From assembly GCA_963969365.1 (NCBI GenBank), contig OZ017750.1, forward strand, positions 992,001-1,056,000: a stretch of DNA of 64,000 nucleotides, read 5' to 3'. The notes below the pieces were generated by a model. It saw only the letters and a program-made list of their open reading frames with translations, was not told where the DNA came from and ran no database searches. Source of the stretch: Asterochloris sp. CNOR1. Taxonomy: Eukaryota; Chlorophyta; Trebouxiophyceae; Trebouxiales; Trebouxiaceae. Positions 23,201 through 33,256 of the stretch are shown here, piece after piece. Within the stretch, counting starts at the first letter, position 1. Each line of letters begins with the position of its first letter. Both the position numbers and the translations under genes were made by a program.

Positions 23201-26200
23201 AACACCAAAGCTACCAGACTCACTGTCGCCCCTCGCAGCGTTGGATGAATTTGCAGCCCACCTCTGCCAGGCACAGAAACTGCACAACAAACCAACACAA
23301 GCAGAAGTCAAAGCCCTCACTGCCTCTCATTGAAGCGCAGAGTGACCTTGCAACCCAGCTGGCGCACAAACAGAGACAAGCAAACAGGATATTCGATGCC
23401 AGACCTGCCCGACCTACCGCGTCTCATTGAAGCGCAGGGTGTGTTTGCAGCCCAACGTGTCCATGCGTTGCCTCACTGCGTCACACGCAGGTCTGAGCAC
23501 CAGCTGCAGGCGTGCTCGCTTCTTGTCCTGCTCTAGCAGATCCTGGCCCCGCTTCTGCCACAGCAGCCGCACAGGGCCAGAACTGCACCCTGCAGTTCCA
23601 CCTGCCGCTACCGCTGCTGGCTCTGAGGGTAAGGCATCTGCAGCCTGGCCGCCGTTCGCAGCTGCAGAGGCAGTGCCTAGACTCAACATTGTGTGTCGGT
23701 CGAGTGAGCGCCGCAAGGGGGCCTGATATGACATGCCCTCCTGACATGTGTACTGGATGTCTCGGCCAGGACCTGTGGCCAACACCTGCAGAGGGTGCTC
23801 TGCAAGCAAGCAGCACATGGCCGAAGACAGTGGCATGGCTGGCAGGTGCCTGTATGTTGAAAGAGCCGGAAGGGGTTGAGTCAAAGACCAAGCAACACTG
23901 CTCGCCAGCCTCTTCAACCAGGTACAACAAACACGCCTGGCTCCCTCACCTGGTGCCCCTGTGTCGCGCTGGTTGCCATTGGCCTCTAACTGCAGCGCCT
24001 CAGCAGAGAACGCGGCCGAGGACTGCAGCTGCAGCGCGGCCTCTGACCCGCTCAGCAGGCCGCCGCCCGGCACACGCACGTCAGGCCCCAATAGTTCGTC
24101 CAGAGGGTCTTGCTCTGGCCCATGGCCTGGTCCAGGTGGGACTGCAATTAGGCCGACAGGAGCCTCCTTGTCTGCGGCCTGCAATGACATGTCTGCAGCT
24201 GCAGCCTCAGGCTGGGCCTGAGTCTGGCTGTGCAGCCCGATGGACGCAGCCCCTGCTGTGGAGGCTGCCTGCTTGTCGCCATGGCTACCAACCCTTCGCG
24301 GCTGCCCATCGCCTTGGCTGCCTGCCCAGTGTTGCTGCACAGGCTCAGCAGGCTTTTGCCCACAGGGTGCCTGCTCCTCTCTGTGGCTCCTGCCACTGCC
24401 GAGCTGCTCACTGCCGCTGCGGCTCCTGCCCCTGCCAAGCTGCTCATTGCCGTCGTGGTCCCCGCTCCTGCCAACCTGCCCACTGCTGCTGTGGCTCCCA
24501 GCCCTGCATAGCTGCAAGGGCTCTGCAGGCGGGTGCCTGCGCAGTGTCTCGGCCTGGAGGGGCGCTTTGAGACTGGACTGGTGGCTGGGAGGTGCTGAGC
24601 TGCTGCCCCCAGACCTCTCTGACGTGTGTCCATCTGCCCTGGGCTGCAGCAGACGAGGCAGACTGGGGTGCTTGTGGGCATCTTGGCCTCTCACTCTCAA
24701 TCTCGAGATGGCAGAGCAGGCTCCAAGCTCCCAAAGTCTCTACTCACCTGATGAGGCTGCACTGAGTCCTTCTTGCTGGTGCGACTCCGGCCCTGGCGGC
24801 CAGCCCTCCCAGCCCCACTGCCTGCAGGTGTACATGCGAGCAGCTCAAATGTCATGCCCTTGCTGCTGCAGGCAGTGCTGCCTGGGCAAGCTTCCGCTAC
24901 TGAGCCTGTCCAGGTGCCACATAAAATCTGACAGCCTGTTGAAGAATGAGCAGTTGGGCATGAAAGTGAACAAGTGCTGCCTGCTGCACGCCGATCAGGC
25001 AATGCTCTGCTAGGGCAGCCCACTGAGGCGCCATAAGGACACAGCTTCTCTCGTGGGCTTGCCCAAGTTTATGTGCCAGATTGGATGGCCATACTTACCG
25101 CATGCAGCTGTCAGCCCCTCCCCTAGCGGCTGCCAGTCCCCCTCCTGCTCACTTCCAGAGCTGCCAGGCCCTGTTCCTGCTTGCTGCACGCTACCAGGCA
25201 CCAGCGCAGAGCTGGTCATGCTGACGGCCGGGGCTGCGCTGCGTGGGCGGCGCAGTGCAGCCCCGCTGGCCTGGCGCGCTGTCAACAGGGTGTTGGTGGA
25301 GGCCGGGTGCGTACCCTCAGGGTTCTGGCTGTGCGGCTGGCTGTGGGACCCAGGGGCATTGCTAACAGGGCAGGGTGGTTGGCGGGGCGGCAGGGCATAG
25401 CTGTTGGCGGCATCGCCGCTTGCGAAGCTGGGGTGGGCCATTGAGCTCTGCAGTGGGAGGCTGATTGTGTCGTGTGCAACAAGGGTGGAGGCGTATGCTG
25501 TTTTCCTGAGGCCATGCTGCCATGTCAAGGCTGCATCCCAGTCTGAAGGTGCCTGACAGACTGGCCGGGGCATTGTCTGCTGTGGGAAAATAGACTGACC
25601 ACCGCCACATGGCAACAATGTGGGGGACCCTTCGCCGATTCCCCCATCGCAATCAGCTCCGCCAGCAGCCTTTCAGTACTAGTCCAGCGTGCTGGCCAGG
25701 CAGGCATAATAACCTGAAGTGGCTGGCTTCACCCCTACCCTGCGGCAGAGCGTCCAGCTGTGCTTGCTGCCACCCAGCACAACACTCAGGGGGGCAGCTG
25801 AACCTGGTGTCCCCCTTGCCCCCGGCCCGCTGCAGGAGCATGCTGTCAGCAGGACAGGGGGTGGCCCTCCCAGTACTCGCAAGCAAACCAATCTCATACC
25901 CTCCTCCCCTCTCATAAAGTGTGTGGGGACTCACCTCCCCCCCGCCCCGCTGCATAGCATCGAGCTGCGCCTGCTGTTGCGCCAGCAGGCGCCCCTGCGC
26001 TGCCAGCTGGGCTGCCAGGCGCCGCTGCTGCAGCTTGTGCTTCTGGATGGCCAGCTGCAGCTGCTGCTTCTCCAGCTCCTTCTGCTGCCTGCGGCCCAGC
26101 ATTCAGGCAACCCAATTTCAGGGCATGCTGCCTCAAGCTTGCTGAACTTCCTTTGACTGCTTGCGTGAGGCAAAATTATACTTTGCTGTCAAGCAGGGCG

Positions 26201-29200
26201 AAGCTTAGGGTGACAAGATTGATGGGGGTGCAGACATTTGTTGCTGGCTCCATAGTGAGGATTTGGACCCCTTGCTTGCTCCAGGCAGCACAACAGCCAC
26301 TTGAGGTCTGCACTCTTTCTGTGTGGAGGCCCTGGTGCCTTGCTAGGAGGGTGGAGCAATGCTGTGCAGCCAGAAGGGTGTGCCAGAGGCGCTCAGAACA
26401 GGGGGAGGGCAAGGCAAGGCATTGGTGCTGGTCACAATCCACAGACAGACTTGCAAGGGAAGGTTCGTTTCCCCACCTGCGCAGGGCAACCTCCCTCTGA
26501 TGCAGCTCTCGCTCCAAGCCAGCTGCCCTGGTCGGGGTTAGGTCAGCCTCTGACTGAGGGGACTGCGGGGGGCACAGTGCACCCTCCTCTGGGTCAGGCT
26601 CCTTGCTGCCAGGCTCTGCATGCACAGGCTCTGCATGCCTAGGCAGGTGTGCCTGAGGCCTGCAGCCCCTTGCTGGTCCCCAAAGGTCGCCGTGGCCAGC
26701 TGGTGCTGCCTGTGCGGCTCTCCGCGGTTGCGTCTGATTGCCTGCTGGCTCGAGGGCCAAGTGCAGGAGGGCAGCTCCTGAGGCCGGCTGCTGGGGCAGA
26801 GCCTGGCCGGCAGGCAGGCTAACAGGCAGGTGCTGACCGCTGTGATGCCTGTTGTTGGGGTGCCTGCTGCCAGGGGGGAGGTACTGATCGCCATGGTTGG
26901 CTGGCAGCGGCCCACACGAGGACGTGGGCAGAATGGGCTGCTGCTGCTCATGCGAGGCCTGACTGGGCACCACACCCTCACAGTAGCTGGGGCCTGCCAG
27001 CTGGTGCTCGTGAAGGCCCTGGAGGACCCCTGCACTCCCTCTGGAGGTTGGACCAGGCAGCTGCTGCTGTACCTCAGGCAGCCGGAACCTGCCAGAACAT
27101 GGCAGCATGGCCTGCTGCTGGTGACCCAGCCCCGGCAACCCGAAGCCACCAGAGGCAGGCAGCATGGCATGCTGTAGCTGCTGCCCGCCACTGCCGGCCG
27201 ACCCACAACTGTACAACAGACTCGTGGGCTGCTCAGGTTGGTGAGGGGGCAGCTGGCCGGGCTGCTGGCCCCCACAGCTGCTTAGGGGCAGTGGGGCACT
27301 GGACGCTGGCAGCTGCGCAGGGTTGCTCAGACCCGGGGCAACGCCAAAGGACTGCACCTCATGGCTGCTGCTCCAGGGAGCTGCAGGCAGCTGCCAAGCA
27401 CCCCTTGCCTGGTGGCCTGCCATCTGACTGCTGCTGGTGCCCGGCTCCCAGCCCTGGTGAACGCCCGGTAGGCCCGCTGCCCGTCGCCTTGTGGGCTCCC
27501 CAGGCATGGCCAACCCCCCGTCTGCTTCAGGGGCGCCACTGCCCTGAGGTGCAGGCTGAGCATCTGCATCGTCCAGCAGCGGAGGCAGGTCTGCCAGGGG
27601 ACCGGGTGGCCCTGACTCCAGCTCCGAGGAGCTGTTGAGCTCCATGCTGAGTGACCTGCCACCAGCAGCATTGGCTGCTGCCTCAGGAACCTGCAGGGGA
27701 CCACAAGCGAAACTTATAGAGAGGTGCAACATGCTGAGTAGCTGCCACTGGCAGCCTGGTCACATCAAGGGAGGATGCACACTGCTATGACTTGAAGCTG
27801 CAGACACACATGCAGCTTAGACAAGGTGTGTGGGTCTGCACAGGTGGGCTGGACCTCAATCAGAACTGAGGCAGCACACTGCCTGCCCTGACGCACCTGC
27901 AGGCCCAGCTCCTGGAGGGTCAGGCTGCGCCCCTTCAGCTCCTGCAGCGTGGCCGCCGGCAGGGTCCACACCGCCTGCATGACGCGGCAGGCCTGGCTGC
28001 CAGCCCAGGCCTCCCCGCCGGTGCCCGTGTTGGCCTGCCCCGCGGCCTCTTGGCACAGGCTGTAGGCGCAGCACAGCTGGTACACCCAGGGGCTGCCAGG
28101 GTTGAGGTCGCGCAGCCGCCGGGGGCACAGCTGCGTGCCTGGCATCCGAGAGTTGGCTGCCGCAAACTGGGCCCACATGTCCTCAAGGAAAGTCACAACC
28201 TGCAGGTAGGCATGGGGCCTGTCGTCACAGCTGCGTGGCAGTGCTGGACCACACTTGACTGCTGCAAAACGGGCCCACATGACCTCCAGGATGTGCTGCA
28301 TCTGCAGGCAGGCACAGCTTGCTGGCCAAACCAGGGGTTGCACTGCTGAGTTAGCGGTTTGCAGCTGCAAGCTGCACCACCTATCGTCCTCCAGGGATGT
28401 CATGAGTTGCAGGCAGCCCCTGGGCTGCTGCCAAAGGCAGGAAAGCAATGGTTAAGACGCATTGGGCTGCTCTCGATGGAGCCCATACTTAGGACGTTAG
28501 GATCGGGAGGCAGTGCAAATGGCATGAGCAGCAGTCCCTGTTCAGATTCCAGGGGCCCTCGTGGTGCAGGAAGCTTACAGGAGCAAGATTGGCATCTCCC
28601 GCAAGAAAGCAGGCACTGGGCGATAGCATGCTCCTTCCAAGGCTTCATGCAGCTCAAGGACAGCCACTGCCACCGCCAATCAAGCCCAAGAATGGCAGCT
28701 TGAGCAGCAATCTGTACGGCAGCATCACTGCCCCGGCTGAGCAGAGAATGCAGGTGGCAAAGCTTGCCTCCGCAGTGCTCCTTTCAGCAATCCTTGGGGA
28801 GGCCAGAATGGGCAGCAGGTGTGGCGGCTGCTGTACATGCTCAAACATGGCATAGAACAGATAGAAGACCTCGTCGTGTGTCCAGACCTTCTGCTGGGCA
28901 GCCTGCGAGGGGCATGCTGGTGTGCTCAGAGGATGTCGCTGCCTGTACTGACACATCCTGGCAGCTCTTTGGCCAAAAGGACAAGATAGAAGGTAAGCTG
29001 CCTTGCACAACGCAGCGCCATTCATCCACTGCTCCACTGGACTGGCAGCACAGTGGCAGGCATGCCTACCGCAGCACTCCAGGCAAGCCTGGCACGGGCA
29101 TGAATGCAAGACCGGCATTGCTGAGCCTTGATGCTGGCTGGCTTTGTCACCTTCTCCTGCAGCTTCTTGTGGCATTGCTCAGCCAGGGCGGCGAGGGTAG

Positions 29201-30543
29201 ACGGCTCCGCACTGGCCCCCTTTATGGAAAAGCAGACATGGTTGTCGGATTGCTGGACTGTGCACTGCTCATGCATCGCAGAAGGCACTGCCACCAAAGG
29301 GCTCTGCTGCATGGATGTTCTGACTCACATTGCGTATCTCCTTCAGGCTCTTGCATCCGATCATGATCAATCTGTGGGCATTACGTAGGTGTTCCCGCCC
29401 TGCACATCATTGTGGCAGTGCCTGTCATTTGCAGCAGGATGAAGGCTGGGGTCTATGCAGTTGCCAGCGCTGGAGGGACAAGGGTGACGCTGCCTCGAAT
29501 TGCTTACGGCCAGCAGATGCTCTCATAAGGTGCAGCTCAGTGCTGATCCGAGTGCTCGTTGCCAGCGGAGTTCACTCACCTGCCAGCTTCTCAAACTCCC
29601 AAGCGGTGACCACCTGCCGCCCACGGGCAGCGTCGACAAGGAAGAAGCTTGTTGGCTGCCTCTCAGAGCCTTCAACCATAAAGTGATCTGTCTGCCGTTC
29701 AAATTCCCCCAGGTAGAGGGCCTTGCAGCCACTCCTGCCGTACTCAGCTGGCTGCGCATGTGGCATCTGGCGAACCACCCACTCCCTGCAACAGCAGCCT
29801 GTTTGCAGGGATCTTCAGCTTAGGTGGCTGCGCATGTGGCAGCTCAAGCAAAGTTTTGGTGTGCTCTACTCAGCTGGCTGCACATGCATCAAGTGACTCC
29901 GCAATCACTGCAATTGACCCTGCAGTGACCGGCAGAGCACCCCCAAAAGGCGCTTGGGCTGACATGCATCAACAAGCAGACAGTCTCAGCTCTGTGTCTC
30001 TGAGGTGCTGCTGCACGCAACACCCTCTGGCTGCCCAGCAGCATCTCTCGTATCGAGTCGATGGGCCCGCCACTGTTGCTGGCAGCACACCTCAGTTCTG
30101 TGGTCAACTTTCCCCAGCTGTCAGCGTCCCAGTGGTCTGAGCTGGGGCCAGCTGGTCCCTGGGATGGGCCTGGCTTTGGGGCCCAGGGATGGAGCGGGCG
30201 TCGTGACTGCCAGGCTCCTGCAGGGTAGCACTCGATCAGCGTCTGTCTTCCGCCAACACAGGGCATGAGGTGGGGTCCGTGCAAGACACGCAGACATGGC
30301 TGTCAGCCCACAGCAAGGCTACACCTGTGGACTGCTGCCCGCTCACAGGAGCGACGAGGCCGCCGCCTGCAGCAGCTGCCACATTGTTGGCGCTGGCAGG
30401 CGCCTCAGCGGGGCGTGCCTTCCTCTTGCCAGTGCGCAGCTGAGGCATGGGGAGTCCAGTTGCCTGTTCCTGTTGGGCCCGCCTGGCTGCGCCAGCACCC
30501 AGGACGGCACCCGCAGCCAGCAGGCGGTGTGTGTCAGCCTTGA
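17211..30543 (-). CDS. Very large Ala/Gln/Pro-rich protein, unrecognised
   Basis: I do not recognise this protein. Supported minus-strand exons: 30543-30347, 29751-29580, 29399-29329, 29264-29151, 28902 to about 28820, 28199-27897, 27690-26477, 26088-25935, 25579-25099, 24821-24748, 24643-23950, 23838-23418, 22760-22577, 21804-20689, 20367-19608, 19382-19192, 18537-18327, 17884-17646 and 17495-17211. Phase is continuous from 28199 to the stop, so this part is one gene; about 1,900 residues or more are coded. Ordered parts are an N-terminal region (CKALYLGEFERQTDHFMVEG; LIMIGCKSLKEIRN; KVWTHDEVFYLFYAMFEHV), a segment VVTFLEDMWAQF, a coiled coil (RQQKELEKQQLQLAIQKHKL), a basic/ordered block (LLEQDKKRARLQLVLRP; SKCLLIILGDKWKALQRAY), and a late block (MSPINLEEMEIFQHSDSGD). 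Between them lie long Gln/Ser/Pro/Ala disorder and basic patches such as GKRKARP. A nuclear regulatory scaffold is one guess. The 5' end is open; an ATG at 31050 is possible. Confidence 0.6.
22229..22620 (-). repeat. Exon-edge echoes of the exon ending at 22577
   Basis: The end of the exon coding for TQLDGRLT and its GTGAGC donor are echoed twice in the next intron, near 22403-22467 and 22229-22283. The shared plus-strand core runs agccgcccgtccagctg, then gcaggccaacacagc. The copies are too diverged to code for the same peptide. Confidence 0.6.
23122..23470 (-). repeat. Four exon-edge copies at about 100-bp spacing
   Basis: The exon end coding for LGCKHTLRFNET (donor at 23417) recurs as decayed copies near 23324, 23217 and 23126. 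The plus-strand signature is ctcattgaagcgcag followed by a tttgcagccca block. Spacing is about 91-107 bases. The 23324 copy still reads LGCKVTLRFNE in frame, so it is fairly young. Confidence 0.7.
25727..25985 (-). repeat. Exon-edge echoes, coiled-coil exon donor
   Basis: The exon end coding for QQAQLDAMQRGGGE (donor at 25934) is echoed near 25805-25860 and 25727-25782. The last copy still reads QQAQLDALPQGRGE in frame. The unit includes exon end plus donor, spaced about 80-125 bases. Confidence 0.65.
28199..28412 (-). repeat. Exon-start echoes before the VVTFLED exon
   Basis: The acceptor and exon start coding for LQVVTFLEDMWAQFAAANS are repeated upstream in the intron. One frame reads LQMQHILEVMWARFAAVK near 28261-28303 and LQLMTSLEDDRW near 28370-28412. 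The shared cores are ctgcag plus gaggacatgtgggcc. The copies lie on the acceptor side, so here the intron's 3' end was duplicated. Confidence 0.7.
29741..29893 (-). repeat. Exon-start echoes before the KALYLGEFE exon
   Basis: Three copies of the plus-strand segment ctcagctggctgcgcatgtg lie at about 29744, 29820 and 29871. The first spans the probable acceptor and exon start at 29751; the others lie in the upstream intron. Their presence argues that this exon is internal and not the gene's first. Confidence 0.55.
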
Positions 30544-31066
30544 CTTGCACAAGACTGGACAGTCGGTGGCGGCAACTGCACCGCAGCACCTAAGTCAGAG
30601 CCTGGTCACGTCAGCTGGCTCTGCCGCCGCATGGGCCAGACTGGGCGACGCCCAGAAACTTGGTGCATGCAGAGGTGACACTTGCACCCAAAGCATCTGG
30701 CGCAGGCAGCAAATGGGCTTGATCTTGCCAGTCACCCCTGGGAGGAGGGACCAGCTGCCAGACACTGCCCAGATCTGGGTCTGGGCGAGGCCTGCAAGAG
30801 GCATGTTCAGGCAAGCGAGACGCAGTCTGCTCACCCAGTCCAGCTGGCAGCCCGACTATGGCAGGGGTTGTTGACTGCTAGATGAGGCCTCCAGAATCTC
30901 AGCCCGTACTGCTGGCAAAGCACAAACAGCTGACCATTGATGTGATGGGATTGGACTTGGGCCAGTGACTTCCGTATGTGCGCTGGCTATGTCACACAAC
31001 ATCATGCTGTGGTCAAGGCGCAGGACATACTGATTGAGCAATGCCTGCATTAGTCTTAGCTAACGG

Positions 31067-31135
31067 ATGCAGAGTGCGCTGCTATTGCTGCTGCTTGCAG
31101 GCGCTGTATTCGCACAATTTGGCAGTCAACGCTAA
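31067..31135 (+). other. Short upstream ORF resembling a signal peptide
   Basis: A 22-codon frame, MQSALLLLLLAGAVFAQFG plus three more residues, ends in TAA 18 bases before the ATG of the THI5-like gene. The peptide looks like a perfect secretory signal. It may be a regulatory uORF, or a leader exon that is spliced in some transcripts. I could not find a donor and acceptor pair that clearly joins it. Confidence 0.35.
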
Positions 31136-31153
31136 CGGAAACAAGCTGTGGCC

Positions 31154-33041
31154 ATGGTGCTCAGGGTTGCTCTGGACTGGACACCCAACACCAATCATGC
31201 AGGTGACATTCTGAAAGGATCTCCTGCATTGCTGTTGTCTGAAAGTCCGAACAAACAGGCTTGCTGCAGGCTTCTATGTAGCTAAGGCCAAAGGCTACTT
31301 TCAGGAGGCCAACCAGTCTGTTCAGATCCTGAGTCCGCACCTTGATGGGTACAAGGCTACGCCAGGTGAGTCACACTGAGCTGCAGAGGTGGAGCGCCTG
31401 GCTTTCACAGTGGCGTCCTGATGCGGTGTCCCAATGCATGCAGCTTCAAAGGTGGCAGATGGATCTGCGGACTTCGCCATTGCGCCTTCAGAAACTGTGA
31501 TAAGCTACAACACCCAACCCAAGGGCAGTCAGAAACCCAAACTTCAGGTGCAGCTTTGCAGCATTGGCAGCTGTGCCTGGACTGCTCATCGAAGTGTTCA
31601 TGTCTAGCAGCAAAAGCTGCGCTGTTGAGCATGCCAGGAAATGGTCCTGCATCTGTGTACAGGCTGTGGCAGCGCTGCTGCAGACTGACACATCTGCAAT
31701 TGTGACGCTGGCCAGCAGTGGACTGGACAGGCCAAAGAAGCTGGACGGAAAGGTCTATGGTTCATATGGGGCAAGGTACCCTTGCAGAGCACAGGACTGT
31801 GCTGTTTGCGCACACTGCTTGCCTCATGCATAGGCACCTAGGCTCTAATAACAGCACTTTTGGCCTTGACTGCATCAAGGACAGTTGAGGTGAGGGACTC
31901 GACTGCCCTTCATGCAGCACACCTTAAAGGGCTGCCACACAGCTGATTGCTGAGTCTCATGTTGGAGACTAGCATGTGCTTCTGCGTAGCACTGCGACTG
32001 CCTATGGCTGTGCTGTAGGTATGAGGGGCGCATTGTGCAGCAGCTGATCCGCAACGATGGCGGTCAGGGCGAATTCAAGGAGGTCACTCCTTCCATGCTG
32101 GAGATCTGGGACCAGCTGCTGCAGGTAGACTAGTAATAATGTGCTGGTAAAAGTATCCTGCTGTCAAACACATTGGAGCTGCTGTTGGTGTCACGAACCC
32201 TCAAGAGCTGCTGAGCTGACTGGAGCGCCTATGTGTGCTCAGCTCCCTGGTCTGTCCATGAATCCGATGAGCCTGTTTGCATGCCTTTGCCATCATGTCT
32301 AGCCCTGATGCTCTGAGCATGCAGATGCTGTCTTCCGTCAGCACTTGCTCCTTGTCTTCATCATTTCAGGGTCACGTGGACTCAACATGGGTGTTCATGG
32401 CTTGGGAGGGCATTCTGGCAGAACACAAGGGCATCGATCTGAATGCATTCAGCCTGTCAGACTTCAACGTGCCCTATGGTTATTCTCCAGTGCTGTTGGC
32501 AGCCCCAGCAACTCTCAGGTGACTCCCTGACCTCAACTAACAGCCCTAGCATAGCTGCTGTACCTTGTCGACTGCTCTTGTGTGGCAGCACATATGCTAG
32601 TGTCTCTGCCACTGCAGTGACAAGTCCGACGCTGTCAAGGCTTTCCTGGTTGCGGTTGCCAAGGGCTACCAGTTCGCCGCCAGTCACCCTGAAGAGGCAG
32701 CCCAGCTGTTCCTCAAGCAAGTGGAGGCTGACCACTCACAGGAGAAGCTGCCAGCCCTTGATGTCAAGTTGGTGGCAGAGTCCCTGCAGATGCTCAGCCA
32801 CCACTTCCTCACACCCGGCGGCGCCTGGGGGAGCCAGGACATTGGCAGGTGGAACCAATTTCTAGACTGGCTGTCTGGGCAAAGGCTGCTGACAACAGCA
32901 GTACAGTCCCGCAATCCTCAGGAGGGCCAGTCAGTCTCGCTGGACGATATCAGGGGTGGCAAGGCAGGCGACCCAATCTCCCGCAGTGCCATTGATGCTG
33001 CCAGCCTGTTCACCAATGCCTTTCTGCCCAACAGTCACTAG
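31154..33041 (+). CDS. THI5/NMT1-like substrate-binding domain protein
   Basis: Belongs to the NMT1/THI5-like family, which includes bacterial ABC substrate-binding proteins for thiamine pyrimidine precursors (ThiY) and fungal pyrimidine synthase THI5. Exons: 31154-31202, 31270-31365, 31444-31547, 31663-31775, 32019-32124, 32370-32518 and 32618-33041, in continuous phase, 346 residues. Landmarks are VALDWTPNTNHAGFYVAKAK and GYFQ at the N-terminus, DFAIAPSETVI, and YGSYGARYEGRIVQQLIRN. I do not see the Cys-rich CCCFC motif of fungal THI5, so it resembles the binding-protein branch more than the synthase. No ABC permease lies nearby. A bacterial-type binding protein in an intron-rich nuclear gene implies an old acquisition. 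A signal-peptide-like uORF lies just upstream. Confidence 0.85.
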
Positions 33042-33256
33042 TCAGCCAGCAGGCTGATGCTGCTTGCCTTCCACCTGACCATTCTCAGGTGTATTCTTGC
33101 TAACACTGAACTGTGAGAGTGTGAGAGCTTTACGGTGGTTCAGTCTGGTTATGGTCAGTGTGCAACATGCACTGAACTTTGGAAAAGCTGATAGATGAAT
33201 GCTTGTCATTGCTTTGATCAACATACATTGCCAGTGAGGAAGCCGAATGGGCAAGG

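Noticed and set aside
24148-24734. Two alternative minus-strand frames overlapping exon 24643-23950
   Set aside because: Only the chosen frame keeps phase with both neighbouring exons (24821-24748 and 23838-23418).
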